Shown: in pieces, positions 52,891 to 62,599 of the stretch
Layout: each line of letters starts with the position of its first letter
Position numbering within the stretch: the first letter of the stretch is position 1
DNA from: Chloroflexota bacterium
Lineage (GTDB): Bacteria; Chloroflexota; Chloroflexia; Chloroheliales; Chloroheliaceae
Assembly (NCBI GenBank): GCA_028287745.1
Contig: JAQBPB010000124.1
Span: 1-64,000 of the forward strand
Length of the DNA stretch: 64,000 nucleotides
Direction: 5' to 3'
Notes under the pieces: model-generated
The model's database searches: none
What the model was told of the DNA's origin: nothing
What the model saw: the letters and a program-made list of their open reading frames with translations, nothing else
Made by a program: the position numbers and the translations under genes

Positions 52891-55230
52891 ATGCTTTTTT
52901 ACAATTTAGGCAAGTGGATTTTTCATCATAAGTGGCTGGTTATCGCCGCCTGGCTGGTAGCCGTAGCCGTTTCGATCCCCTTTGTGCCGCGAGTACTGGA
53001 ACCGCTCAAGACGGGCGGTTTTTCCGATCCCAGCCTGGAATCATCTCAGGCGGCTACCTTACTCCAGAACAAACTCGGGTACAGCACCAGCAACCTGGTA
53101 ATATTTTACCAGAGCAAAGACCCCCAGTTAAAGGCCCAGGACCCCCGGTTTATCCAGGAGATTCAAACTTCGCTGGCAGACCTGACTAAATCACCGGCCC
53201 CCTACCAGGTGGTATTACCATCGGTAAATCCGCGCCAGGTTTCGGCCGACAACCGGACGGCTTATGTGGTAGTTACTTTTGCGCTGGATGGCGAAACCGC
53301 CACCAAACTGCTGCCCCAGATACGGCCGCTGATAAAACAGCCGCCCTCGCTAACTATGACAATCGGTGGCGGGTTGGCCTTTTACGAGGATGTGGAACTG
53401 GTCAGCCAGCGCGACCTGCAGCGGGCCGAACTGATTGCTTTCCCGGTTGCTATTGTCGCTTTAGTCCTGGCCTTTGGCTCGGTGGTCGCGGGTGGGTTGC
53501 CGGTCGCGGTAGGTGGCGTAGGGGTACTGGTTATCCTGGCCTCAATCTTCGGCCTGGCCCATTTGACCGATATTTCGATATTTGCGGTAAACCTGGCGAC
53601 GCTTTTAGGTCTTGGTCTGGGGCTGGACTATTCACTCTTTCTAACCAGCCGCTTCCGGGAGGAACTGGCACGGGGCCGCACCAATGAAGAAGCGCTTGCT
53701 ATAACGCTTGCCACGGCCGGGAAAGCGGTTGCTTTTAGCGGTTTAACCGTCCTGATTGGTTTGAGCGGCACGCTGCTATTCCGCATCAATATTTTGACTT
53801 CAGTCGGGATTGCCGGGTTTGTGGTAGTCATCGTATCGGTGCTGGCTGCTATAACCCTGTTACCGGCTATTTTGACCCTGGTCGGGGCCAGGATAAATGC
53901 CCTGCCGGTTTCGGGGTTGTTTCGCCGCAAGCAAGCTAATACCAGTTATATTCCAGGCCGCCAGGAAGGACACGGCTTCTGGGCCTGGTTGGCCCACCTG
54001 GTCATGAAGCGGCCGGTCAGTATCTTTGTGCCGGTCCTGGCCCTGTTGCTCATCCTGGGTTTGCCATTTCTAAATGTGAAGTTCAGCTCGCCGGACGCTT
54101 CGATATTACCGACCGATGTGCCGAGCCGCCAGGCTTTTGACATCCTGCGCAGCCAGTTTAACGAGAGTGAAGTAACCCCGATCCTGGTGGCGGTCCAGGC
54201 ACCGGCGAATAAGAATATCCTGTCGCCAGATAACATCTACTACCTGTACGACTTCGCCCAGGCCGTCCAGAAAGACCCCAGGGTGGCCCGGGTGGATAGT
54301 ATTGTGACTTTCGAGGAACGCCTTACCAGGACCCAGTACCAGTTGTTCTATTCCGACCCCTCAAAGGTCCAGGACATTATCCTGCGGCAGTTCCTACAGA
54401 GTTACGCCAATGAAAATGTTACCCTGATTTCAATCGTCAGCAAATACCCTCCGACCTCGGACGAAACCAAAGCCCTGGTCCAAAAGCTCCGCAACAGCAC
54501 CATCGGAAACGACCTGACTTTGCAGGTTACCGGGGGCACCGCCGGGATTATGGATGTTGTGGACGGTATTTATAAGACCTTCCCGCTGGCGGCCCTGGTG
54601 ATTGTGCTGGCAACCTACTTTGTGCTTCTCATCTTACTCCGCTCGATCATCCTTCCACTCAAGGCGATTATGATGAATGCTTTGAGCATCCTGGCTTCTT
54701 ACGGCGCCCTGGTCTATGTCTTCCAGGAGGGTAATTTTAGCAACCTTCTGAATTTCCAACCGCTTGGCCTGATTGAACCAAGCTTGCCGATAATTATGTT
54801 CTGCACCCTGTTCGGCCTTTCAATGGATTACGAAGTTTTCCTGCTCAGCCGGATAAAGGAGAATTATGAGCATACCGGGGATAATACAGCCAGTGTGGCG
54901 ATGGGCCTGCAAAAGAGCGGCAAAATTATCACCAGCGCGGCCCTGATTGTAGTGCTAGTCTGCCTTTCTTTTGTCACGGCGGATATTGTGCTGGTGAAAG
55001 CGCTGGGTTTGGGCGTGGCGGTAGCGGTAGGCCTGGATGCCACGATTGTACGGGCACTACTGGTACCATCTACAATGCGGCTTTTAGGAAACTGGAACTG
55101 GTATGCCCCGGCCTGGTTGCTGCGTATATTACCCCAGGCTCAGCTTGAAACGGAGAATTTTACCCCGGCAACCAAACCTGACGTAGCCCTGGCTGAACCA
55201 GGTTATAAGGGTGGGAAAACCAGAGTTTAA
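52891..55230 (+). CDS. MMPL-family RND transporter
   Basis: 779 residues, about 12 membrane helices in two similar halves. FHHKWLVIAAWLVAVAVSIP at the N-terminus, GLGLGLDYSLFLTSRFREEL in the first half and FGLSMDYEVFLLSRIKE in the second are the duplicated MMPL signatures; the Asp-Tyr pairs sit in the proton-relay helices. The large external loops lie between helices 1-2 and 7-8. Family members export lipids or hydrophobic compounds across the cytoplasmic membrane of Gram-positive-type cells. The substrate is unknown. It is followed closely by the 59-residue protein gene. Confidence 0.93.
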   Translation: MLFYNLGKWIFHHKWLVIAAWLVAVAVSIPFVPRVLEPLKTGGFSDPSLESSQAATLLQNKLGYSTSNLVIFYQSKDPQLKAQDPRFIQEIQTSLADLTKSPAPYQVVLPSVNPRQVSADNRTAYVVVTFALDGETATKLLPQIRPLIKQPPSLTMTIGGGLAFYEDVELVSQRDLQRAELIAFPVAIVALVLAFGSVVAGGLPVAVGGVGVLVILASIFGLAHLTDISIFAVNLATLLGLGLGLDYSLFLTSRFREELARGRTNEEALAITLATAGKAVAFSGLTVLIGLSGTLLFRINILTSVGIAGFVVVIVSVLAAITLLPAILTLVGARINALPVSGLFRRKQANTSYIPGRQEGHGFWAWLAHLVMKRPVSIFVPVLALLLILGLPFLNVKFSSPDASILPTDVPSRQAFDILRSQFNESEVTPILVAVQAPANKNILSPDNIYYLYDFAQAVQKDPRVARVDSIVTFEERLTRTQYQLFYSDPSKVQDIILRQFLQSYANENVTLISIVSKYPPTSDETKALVQKLRNSTIGNDLTLQVTGGTAGIMDVVDGIYKTFPLAALVIVLATYFVLLILLRSIILPLKAIMMNALSILASYGALVYVFQEGNFSNLLNFQPLGLIEPSLPIIMFCTLFGLSMDYEVFLLSRIKENYEHTGDNTASVAMGLQKSGKIITSAALIVVLVCLSFVTADIVLVKALGLGVAVAVGLDATIVRALLVPSTMRLLGNWNWYAPAWLLRILPQAQLETENFTPATKPDVALAEPGYKGGKTRV

Positions 55231-55308
55231 TAATAGTTTGGCCTGGAATATGCTTTTTGTTATTACAAGGGTAAATTATTATCGTTTAACAAGAAAGGAG
55301 CCAGCCTT

Positions 55309-55488
55309 ATGCCACGTGGGGTTAACGAAGGAAGCAAACGCGACCGCCAGTACGAACACATTAAAGAGTCTTATGAGGATAGAGGAGTTTCCAAAGACGA
55401 AGCCGAGGAACGGGCGGCCCGGACGGTCAATAAAGAACGCCACGAACACGGCGAGACCAAAGAGCAGCGCGAGCACAAAAAGAGTTAA
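55309..55488 (+). CDS. Small charged protein (59 residues)
   Basis: ATG 55309 is preceded by AGAAAGGAGCC, an excellent ribosome binding site. The product is highly charged: MPRGVNEGSKRDRQYEHIKE, then SYEDRGVSKDEAEERAARTV and a Glu/Lys/His-rich tail. It matches the type of small bacterial proteins reading KRxxxYEHIKES...EAEERAARTVNKER, which occur widely but lack a firm function (some are annotated as plasmid stabilisation or Rho-like small proteins). It lies 78 bases after the MMPL gene and has a short hairpin (CCCTGA/TCAGGG) just after its stop. Confidence 0.8.
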   Translation: MPRGVNEGSKRDRQYEHIKESYEDRGVSKDEAEERAARTVNKERHEHGETKEQREHKKS

Positions 55489-55507
55489 ACCCTGACCGGT
55501 ATCAGGG

Positions 55508-56494
55508 TCAGGGGTGGGTCCCGGTGAGTTGCTCTTGCCGGATAAAGGCAATTACCCGGTCCAAAATTTCATCCAGGCCGACAGTAGGTTGATAGCCGAT
55601 GGCCTGTTGGACCTTTGCAATATCCGGGACCCTTCGCGACATATCCTCAAAGCCCTCGGAATAGGCTTCGCTGTAAGGTACATAGCGGATTTCCGATTTG
55701 CTATTGGTCCTGGTGATGATGCGCCGGGCCAGGGTCTCAATGGTTATTTCTTCAGGGTTGCCCACATTATATAACTGCCCGGCGGTTTCCGGGTGGTCCA
55801 TCAAGCCGACCAGCGCGTTTACGGTATCACCGACATAGGTAAAGCAGCGCGATTGCTGCCCGGTGCCAAATACTGTTAAAGGCTGGCCGTTGAGGGCCTG
55901 GCTGACAAAGCGCGGAATGACCATGCCGTAGCGCCCGCTCTGGCGCGGTCCGACCGTATTGAACAGGCGGGCAACCACTACGGGCAGGTTATGTTCGCGG
56001 TGGTGGGCCAGGGCCAGAAATTCGTCCAGCAACTTCGAACAGGCGTAACTCCAGCGGCCCATCGAACTCGGACCAATTACCAGGTCATCGGCTTCGTTGA
56101 AAGGGATGCGGGTGCTCTTGCCATAAACCTCCGAAGTAGAGGTAATCAGGACTTTCTTTTTCTTCTTATTGGCCCACTTCAAAACCAGTTCGGTGCCCCG
56201 GACGGTGTTTTCAATGGTATAGACCGGCGACTCGACCACCAGGAAAACGCCAACGGCAGCGGCCAGGTGGTAGACCGTATCGCTCAGGTCTACCAGTTCG
56301 GCCAGGACGGGTTCGTGGCTCATGATATCAATTACATAATGGAACTTCGGGTTGGCCTTCAGGTGAGCAATATTATTGATTGAACCAGTAGAAAGGTCGT
56401 CAATAATATAGACCTCGTCACCCCGGTCGAGTAACTTTTCGGCCAGGTGCGACCCGATAAAACCTGCTCCACCCGTTATTAAAGCTCTTGCCAA
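55508..56494 (-). CDS. NAD-dependent epimerase/dehydratase (extended SDR)
   Basis: 328 residues from TTG 56494, which sits six bases after AGGAGGAG; a longer frame to 56527 would include that site. The cofactor motif is ALITGGAGFIGSHLAEKLL, the active-site Tyr-Lys lies in YACSK, and the catalytic Ser/Thr region is ITSTSEVYG. YIIDDLSTGSINNI and RLFNTVGPRQSG are typical of UDP-glucuronate decarboxylase and UDP-glucose epimerase relatives. It makes nucleotide sugars for surface glycans; the exact product is not certain. Confidence 0.9.
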   Translation of the reverse strand: MARALITGGAGFIGSHLAEKLLDRGDEVYIIDDLSTGSINNIAHLKANPKFHYVIDIMSHEPVLAELVDLSDTVYHLAAAVGVFLVVESPVYTIENTVRGTELVLKWANKKKKKVLITSTSEVYGKSTRIPFNEADDLVIGPSSMGRWSYACSKLLDEFLALAHHREHNLPVVVARLFNTVGPRQSGRYGMVIPRFVSQALNGQPLTVFGTGQQSRCFTYVGDTVNALVGLMDHPETAGQLYNVGNPEEITIETLARRIITRTNSKSEIRYVPYSEAYSEGFEDMSRRVPDIAKVQQAIGYQPTVGLDEILDRVIAFIRQEQLTGTHP

Positions 56495-56574
56495 TCGAAA
56501 CTCCTCCTGAGTGCTTGCCAGTAGCAATGTGATTTAGAACTATTTTACCAGCCTGGCCGGTTTTTTGCCGGTTT

Positions 56575-58047
56575 CTATCCTACAGCCACTGGGACATGCT
56601 GCCTGGTACGGCCCCTGGTTTCACGGACGCGGGTGAGCAGGCAGGCGCTAAGTATGTAATAAATGCCAATCAGGACGAACAGGCCGTTATAGCCCAGGAA
56701 GCTATCCGCTACAAAACCGCCTACGAAAGCCCCAAAAGCCTGGCACCCGGCGGTCGCCAGGTTGCTAAGGCCCATAAACCGGCCTGCTTCATCGGCCGGT
56801 ATCAGGTCGGTAGCATAAGCCCAGTCCACCGACATAAAAGCGCCCCAGGATGACCCGATTAAGGCTCCAAAGAAGATGACCAGCAGCAGGGCGTTTGACC
56901 GAATGGGGTCGAGGTAGTTCTGTTGGACTTCGAACCCGTTCAGGCCGCGCGCCACATCTACGGCCGAGTTGAGCATAAAACCGGGGACCAGCAAGCCCAC
57001 ACCACCGACAAAACCGATGGCGGTTGCCAGGAAGATCATGCGCTTGCGCCCGGTCTTTTCGGAAAGGACCGAAAACGGGTAAGCCGCAAGGGTCGCGGTC
57101 AGAATGACGATACCAAGGATAATACTCAGGCTAATCCCGGCGTTAACTTCAAGCTGGCCGGTGGAACCTTGAACGGTTGGCCGGATAAAGCTCAGGCCAA
57201 ATTTCGGGTTATTCGGGTCGCTGGTGCCTTCCAGGAAAGGCTTAAAGAACAGCGAAGCGGTGGCAGGGGCGGTCAGGAACAGGAAGCGGGCCAGCATCAG
57301 CATAACAAAATCGGGGTAGTGGCTGACGCCTTTGAACATGTTTATACCGGCCGTGAAGGCGCTTATTTTTTCGGTTGGCTGGTAGGGTTTCTCTTTTACA
57401 AACAGGACCGTAAGTGAAAGGGTAATACTGAATACAATTCCGACCAGAACCAGGTCAATTTGCGAACCGGCAACTTTACCGAATACACCCTGCAAAATTC
57501 CCGGGATTACGGCCCCGGCCAGCGTCCCGGTAAGCTGGGAAATCGCCAGGGCCGCCGAAGCTTTACCACGCCGGTCTTCCGGAACGACGTCCGGCATCAA
57601 TCCCTGGTAAGCGCCCTGGGCGATGTTATCCAGCAGTTGCAGCATGATATAACCGGCCAGCAATATCCACCAGCTACCGGCAGTCCCAATAATTACCAGC
57701 GCCGCGAAAATCCCGAGGGTGCCAAAAATCATAAAAGGCCGCCGCCGTCCCATGGGATGGGCCGAGCGGTCGCTGATGGCCCCGGCCAGGGGCTGTACAA
57801 ACATGGCTATAATCAGGCCCAGGCCGGTCATGATACCCCGGGCGGTTTCGATATTGTTTGGGCCAAAAATAGGCGTGGCAAGCGGCTCATTCAGTACCGG
57901 AAGGACCACGCTTAAAAAGCCACCCCACAGGAACGAAATGGCAAACCAGTAAAGCGCGATCATGAAATAGTTACGTGAAGGAAAGGGCGTTAACACCGGG
58001 GGTGAACCCGGCCCAATATCTTGAGGATTAGTGGGTGTTGTCTGCAT
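56575..58047 (-). CDS. MFS transporter, GPH/sugar-type
   Basis: 490 residues from ATG 58047, with AGGAGG nine bases upstream; the frame extends to 58092 without support. About 12 membrane helices. Segments such as GLGLIIAMFVQPLAGAISDR, HPMGRRRPFMIFGTLGIFA and YQGLMPDVVPEDRRGKASAA are characteristic of SLC45/GPH-like sugar transporters (RRRPF motif). The substrate is unknown. It is minus-strand like its neighbours, with 80 bases to the epimerase gene. Confidence 0.88.
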   Translation of the reverse strand: MQTTPTNPQDIGPGSPPVLTPFPSRNYFMIALYWFAISFLWGGFLSVVLPVLNEPLATPIFGPNNIETARGIMTGLGLIIAMFVQPLAGAISDRSAHPMGRRRPFMIFGTLGIFAALVIIGTAGSWWILLAGYIMLQLLDNIAQGAYQGLMPDVVPEDRRGKASAALAISQLTGTLAGAVIPGILQGVFGKVAGSQIDLVLVGIVFSITLSLTVLFVKEKPYQPTEKISAFTAGINMFKGVSHYPDFVMLMLARFLFLTAPATASLFFKPFLEGTSDPNNPKFGLSFIRPTVQGSTGQLEVNAGISLSIILGIVILTATLAAYPFSVLSEKTGRKRMIFLATAIGFVGGVGLLVPGFMLNSAVDVARGLNGFEVQQNYLDPIRSNALLLVIFFGALIGSSWGAFMSVDWAYATDLIPADEAGRFMGLSNLATAGCQAFGAFVGGFVADSFLGYNGLFVLIGIYYILSACLLTRVRETRGRTRQHVPVAVG

Positions 58048-58253
58048 GATAGAAGCCTCCTGAAGCCAGGTCTTGTATTGACCGCCCTGCAAAGCCAGAC
58101 TCTAATTCTCATAAAGAATACCGCCGCCCAAAATTCCTGGCATGAACCCTTCATGAGATTGGTTGCTTTTATTGAATAATCCAAATTTGGTGGTACATAA
58201 ACTTAAGGTATTATAACTTATTTGAGAAATGGGCCGCAATGGCTCTTAAAAAC

Positions 58254-59783
58254 TTAGCGCCGGTATTCCCAGCATTGTAATTGCAGGGTTTCTTCCGGGT
58301 ACTGTTTATCCCAGACCAGGCGCTGAGTTGGTTGGGAGGCTAACCAGGTCTTGAAGCGCTGAAATGACTGCCGGGGTACATCCAGCAGTTCGGTGGCATC
58401 CGAGGTAATCGCACAGACCCGCCCCGGCTGGCTGTCCAGCATGGCCTGGCTTTCGGCGGAAAAGTTTAAGCGGTTAGGAGGGGTGCCGGGTGGTGAATAG
58501 TAATCAAAAATTACCGGGGAGTTGCCGTTAAATTGCAGTAAAACCCGGGCTTGCCCGTCCCCGGCCGACCTTAACTCGCGGGAGGCATCCAGGGCCAGTC
58601 CCCGCAAATCGTTGTGGACGTAATTTCCGCCCAGGATACTGCCAAGGCTCCACAGGGTCAGGACAGCGGTGAGAAAACCAGCCGCAAGGACGGTCATTGA
58701 GCGGGGTAACCGGGGCCGGGTTACCGGCCAGGTCAGGGTACTAAAAGCCGCTCCCAGGATTATCAGGAAGGGAAAGGCCGAGGCCAGGAAAGCCCGGTCG
58801 GCGTAGACCGATTTAAATTGACTGATTAGCCAGCACAAAGCCAGCGGCACCAGCCAGAAGATCAACAGGTATAATCGTTCGCGAGGCCGGGCGGCCAGAT
58901 TACGCCAGCCAAACCAGGCCAGTAGACCCAGGCCCAGGAACAGATAGGGCTGCTGGATGGGAAGCAGGGAAAAAGGCTGCCCGTTGTGGGCCCGGTCGGC
59001 CGCGCCAAAGGCCAGGTAACTATCCAGCAAAAATAGAAAGCCCGGTTTGGGGAAATAGGTATTGCCACCGGCCTGTTGCAGGAAGGTTGATAGATAGGGC
59101 AGCCAGCCGAGCAGGGTTATGCCCCAGGCCAGCACTGCCCGGAAAAAGAGCGGCTTGCGGCGGAACAGCAGCAACCAGGCCAGGCCCTGGCCGGTCAGGT
59201 AAAGGACCGCCAGGTTCTGGCTGTATAGCATGGCGATGGTGGCGCAAATGTAACCCAGCCAGAGTTTCCAACCGGGTTTTTCGACCGTCATGAGCTGCCA
59301 GAAAAGGTAGTAGGAAAGCAGGACGGCCAGGGCCAGCAGGGTGTACATGCGGACCATCTGGCTGAATACCACGTTTAGAGAGGAAAAGGTAAAAAGTACC
59401 ACCGCGACCCAGGCAGCGCGTTCCCCGGCGAAACGGCGGGCCATCAGGAAAAGGGGGGGCAGGGCCATTATGCCTAAAACAACCGACAGCAGCCTCAAAA
59501 TAAAATGGCTTTCGCCAAACAGGGCGATAACCGGCCGCAAGAGCAAGTAATATAGGGGAGGTTGTAAATCCCCGGCTTGCATTACCGCAAAAGACTCGGC
59601 CAGCGGCAATTTCGAGATGTAGACGCTCCAGATTTCGTCATGCCATAAGCTTGGCTCGGCCAGGTTAATAAGACGCACGCCTAAACCCAGCAAAGCCAGG
59701 CCCACCAGGCCCAACCAACTTAAAACGTCCGGTCTTATTAAGTTTTTTGGCCGGTCCGGCAGGGTCGTTTCAGTTGCAAGCAT
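58254..59783 (-). CDS. GT39/ArnT-like membrane glycosyltransferase
   Basis: 509 residues with about 10-12 membrane helices. The acidic motif of GT-C enzymes lies in LAEPSLWHDEIWSVYISKLP (Asp-Glu after the first helix), and LQPPLYYLLLRPVIALFGES follows as in PMT/ArnT family members. The C-terminal region is soluble and probably extracytoplasmic. These enzymes transfer sugars from polyprenyl phosphate donors. It lies 37 bases downstream of the TolB-like lipoprotein gene and may be in its operon. Confidence 0.9.
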   Translation of the reverse strand: MLATETTLPDRPKNLIRPDVLSWLGLVGLALLGLGVRLINLAEPSLWHDEIWSVYISKLPLAESFAVMQAGDLQPPLYYLLLRPVIALFGESHFILRLLSVVLGIMALPPLFLMARRFAGERAAWVAVVLFTFSSLNVVFSQMVRMYTLLALAVLLSYYLFWQLMTVEKPGWKLWLGYICATIAMLYSQNLAVLYLTGQGLAWLLLFRRKPLFFRAVLAWGITLLGWLPYLSTFLQQAGGNTYFPKPGFLFLLDSYLAFGAADRAHNGQPFSLLPIQQPYLFLGLGLLAWFGWRNLAARPRERLYLLIFWLVPLALCWLISQFKSVYADRAFLASAFPFLIILGAAFSTLTWPVTRPRLPRSMTVLAAGFLTAVLTLWSLGSILGGNYVHNDLRGLALDASRELRSAGDGQARVLLQFNGNSPVIFDYYSPPGTPPNRLNFSAESQAMLDSQPGRVCAITSDATELLDVPRQSFQRFKTWLASQPTQRLVWDKQYPEETLQLQCWEYRR

Positions 59784-59820
59784 CAGGCTAAATCTAATCT
59801 TTTCTTCTGGGATTAAAAGG

Positions 59821-61107
59821 TCAGGCCCGGAAAGTTAACTGCCATAAAGCGTTATCATCGGCATTGCGATAAACGATTGACCGGCCACCGGGAGCGACCT
59901 GCCACTGATCCAGCGCGATTTTCAAAGGTACCTTGTCCGGGCCGGTCAACCGGGAAGTTTGACCGGTGGCCGGGTTAAAGCTCCACAGGGTGCTTGCAGT
60001 CTCGCGGCCCTGGCGCACCGGCACGTACAGCAGTTCGCCGGTATCGGCCCAGCGAAAGCCGCCAACCCAGGGCAGCTTGCGGGCCTGGCTTCCATCGGAA
60101 CGGGCCAGCCAGACGCCGCTAAACTCCGAACCTTGCAAGGTTACCCAGTACGCGACCGATTGCCCATCAGGCGAAAGTGCGGCCCCAGTAAGGCCCTTAC
60201 TCTCTATTATAGTATAGGCCCCGGCATTATCACCACCGGCTACATTTTTAACCCACAGGCCTGACCGGCGGTTTGCGCTGTCCCGGCCTGTCCAGAGCAA
60301 GCGGCGGTTATCCTGGAACCAGGCCAGGTTACCGGCTTCCAGGCCGGACCAGACGGTACGGGCCTGGCTACCGTCCGGGTTAGACATCCATAACTCAAAA
60401 CGCTGGGGTTGTTCCGGTCCAGCCTGCTGGGCGGAGCGTAAAAGGTAGGCAATCATTTTGTTATCAGGGCTAAAGATAGTCGAACTGGACCGGTTCTGTA
60501 AAGTCGCCAGGACTTTACCCGTTGAAAGCTCGGTTATGACAGTCGTACCGGCCGCTTTGTCGTTAAGGGCTGCCAGGGTCAGGTCGGTTGTGAAATTGCC
60601 AGAACCGGGAGTCAGGAATGTCCAGGCCGGATTGCCCGGGGTCATAGCCCAGGTCCCCGTCTGGCTGCCGTTAAGAGCCCTGCCATAAAAAACCATCCGG
60701 CCGTTAGCGGTAAACCGGAAATAATAGCCGCTACTGGCCGGGACAACCGGCTTAAGGACCGGCGAGAAAGAGGATTGGGTGGTCGGGGTTGGCATTGCGG
60801 TTGGCGCAGGGCTGGCCGTAGCCGTAACCGGTGGCGTGGGTAAAGCGGTTGGGCTTACCGGTAGCGTTGTGGTTTCACCCTGGGGGAGAGTTGTAGTGGG
60901 GTACTGGGTAGTTATGGCAGGAACTTGAACGGTTTCCGCAGTGACCGGGTTGGTGGTGGTAGGGCGCGAGTTTTCCGGGCGTGTTGTAGCAGGCTGGGCG
61001 GTTTCAGGCCGGGTCGTGGGCGGTGTTACCGGTGTTTCGGCGCAACCGACCAGACCGGCGCTGGCGGCCAGCCAACCGCACAACTTTAGAAATGTTTTCT
61101 TTTTCAC
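59821..61107 (-). CDS. Lipoprotein with TolB/WD40-like propeller
   Basis: 428 residues. The signal peptide ends in a lipobox (AASAGLVGC). A Thr/Pro-rich linker of about 95 residues precedes a propeller domain with repeats such as FSPDNKMIAYLL, LSPDGQSVAYWVT, WADTGELLYVPV and APGGRSIVYRN. These match TolB-type blades, but TolB's Pal partner is absent and the arrangement is that of a surface lipoprotein. It overlaps the M23 peptidase gene by four bases (ATGA). Confidence 0.85.
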   Translation of the reverse strand: MKKKTFLKLCGWLAASAGLVGCAETPVTPPTTRPETAQPATTRPENSRPTTTNPVTAETVQVPAITTQYPTTTLPQGETTTLPVSPTALPTPPVTATASPAPTAMPTPTTQSSFSPVLKPVVPASSGYYFRFTANGRMVFYGRALNGSQTGTWAMTPGNPAWTFLTPGSGNFTTDLTLAALNDKAAGTTVITELSTGKVLATLQNRSSSTIFSPDNKMIAYLLRSAQQAGPEQPQRFELWMSNPDGSQARTVWSGLEAGNLAWFQDNRRLLWTGRDSANRRSGLWVKNVAGGDNAGAYTIIESKGLTGAALSPDGQSVAYWVTLQGSEFSGVWLARSDGSQARKLPWVGGFRWADTGELLYVPVRQGRETASTLWSFNPATGQTSRLTGPDKVPLKIALDQWQVAPGGRSIVYRNADDNALWQLTFRA

Positions 61108-61823
61108 GGCGCGGTCCTGCCATAATCGTTTAATAAGGCTCCACCAAACCGGACGTCCGGCTGGTCTGAAATGGTTTGCCAGATTTCAGGTTGGTTCAAA
61201 TCAAGCTGGAATTGCAGCCCTTCGTTATCGGCACCCAGGGTTAGATTATACCAATCCGCTTCAATCAGCCTGACCGGGTTGGTGGTGGCGCTCAGGCTGT
61301 TATTGCGAATTTCCAGGTGCAGATGGGGGTGGGTGTCACAGTCGGCACCGGTTGGCGCGCCGCTTTGGCCGACTACATCCCCCTGGTTGACGCGCTGCCC
61401 AACCCGCAAAGAGGACCGGGCCAGCAAATGCCCGTAAAGGGAAACCCAGCCGTTGGGGTGCCTGACCAGGACATTATGCGGGGCGGCGCCATAGGGTCCG
61501 TCAACAGCCAGGACGCTGCCATCACCGATTGCTACTACCGGGTGGCCGCAAGGCGCAAAGAAGTCAACTCCAAAGTGCAGGCCCTGGCCCTGGCTGTAGA
61601 GAGCCCGGCGCTGGCGGTAGGCCCATCGGGTGTTGCCGTACCATTGCCGGATGTACCAGGTATCCGGGCCGGGCGGTCCCTGAAAGGGGAGTCCAAACGG
61701 GCTGGTTTGCGCTGACGCCTCAACCGGGATTAAAAACCGCGAGCGTTCGGCCAGGCCGAGGCCCATCCCGGCCGAAAGACTCAATTTTAGATAGTGTCGT
61801 CGAGTAAACCTGAAGTTTGCCAT
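61104..61823 (-). CDS. M23-family (LytM) metallopeptidase, Tat-type signal
   Basis: 239 residues. The N-terminus (TRRHYLKLSLSAGMGLG) resembles a twin-arginine signal. The LytM domain has the zinc ligands His83 and Asp87 (GLHFGVDF) and His169 (HPHLHLEI), plus the catalytic GH in SLYGHLL. It should cut peptidoglycan cross-bridges outside the cell. The downstream lipoprotein start overlaps its stop, so expression is coupled. Confidence 0.93.
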   Translation of the reverse strand: MANFRFTRRHYLKLSLSAGMGLGLAERSRFLIPVEASAQTSPFGLPFQGPPGPDTWYIRQWYGNTRWAYRQRRALYSQGQGLHFGVDFFAPCGHPVVAIGDGSVLAVDGPYGAAPHNVLVRHPNGWVSLYGHLLARSSLRVGQRVNQGDVVGQSGAPTGADCDTHPHLHLEIRNNSLSATTNPVRLIEADWYNLTLGADNEGLQFQLDLNQPEIWQTISDQPDVRFGGALLNDYGRTAP

Positions 61824-61927
61824 TAGTTTAGACCACCGGGTATTTTTAGTATATAAACTGCTTGTTAATATATTAGCATATTATCTGAAATGCTACGGTT
61901 GAAGGGGGAAAAAAGGCATAAAAAAGA

Positions 61928-61957
61928 GGAAAGAACTTTTTGCCAGTTGTTCTTTCC
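61928..61957 (-). terminator. Minus-strand terminator without an obvious upstream gene
   Basis: Arms GGAAAGAAC and GTTCTTTCC enclose a loop of about 12 bases; on the minus strand the stem is followed by TCTTTTTTATG. No minus-strand gene precedes it before the sortase gene ends at 63473, so it may end a small RNA. The arm plus flank (GGAAAGAACTTTT.TGCCA) recurs directly at about 62083-62102. Confidence 0.5.
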
Positions 61958-62252
61958 CCTATTGAAAAGTGTGAATTTGGGTTTTATGCTGTAAAAGCTT
62001 GCACTTTTATAAATCCATAATAACACCCTATAAGCCTCTTGTCTATATCTTTCGTCTACCAATTTTTGAAAAAAAAGAAATTGGAAAGAACTTTTCTGCC
62101 ATAAATCTACTAACAGAAAAACCCGACTGCAATGGTATAACGCCTGGTTTTTTTATAAATGTGGGGAACTTTACGAGATGATCAAAAATTAGAATTTAGG
62201 GTTAAATTATCCAGGAAAGAAAATTAAGTGAAGAAAATTACAGAAATAAAAA

Positions 62253-62284
62253 GCCGCTACCCTGCTCAGAAGTAGCGGCCTTTT
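62253..62284. terminator. Stem-loop with terminator features
   Basis: Arms GCCGCTAC and GTAGCGGC flank about 11 bases. On the plus strand CTTTTATG follows; on the minus strand TTTTTATTT follows. No gene ends nearby on either strand. The remaining 61824-62599 is AT-rich and holds no supported gene. Confidence 0.55.
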
Positions 62285-62308
62285 ATGTAGCCTTCAAACC
62301 TGTTGCTG

Positions 62309-62352
62309 CTTAACAACTAGCCTGGAGACCAGGAAGAGATTGTTGAGTTAAG
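62309..62352. repeat. Structured stem-loop
   Basis: CTTAACAAC pairs imperfectly with GTTGAGTTAAG, and within it CCTGG pairs with CCAGG. Together with the stem at 62253-62284 it forms two adjacent hairpins in a gene-free region. Confidence 0.45.
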
Positions 62353-62599
62353 GGTGGGTTTATTCTACCAAAACTTTGTTAGAATTCGGGGCTTTAATAT
62401 TATTAGTAAGGTGAGTGGCTGGTTTTATTTGTTTTTTAATTTTTTGTTTTATTATTTTTATTACACTCAGCTTACATCTTTATTCTAACCCGGCCAGCCG
62501 AATATTTTTATGCGCTGGCTCACTATTGAAGTGTAAGCTAACTCACAGTTTGCTAAAATGGTTGGGAATATAGGGATAAGGCTGGAAAGGATTAAACAA

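Noticed and set aside
61865..62181. Short open frames on both strands between the M23 and amidohydrolase genes
   Set aside because: No ribosome binding sites, and composition follows the AT-rich gap. A structured RNA is a better explanation for the terminators.
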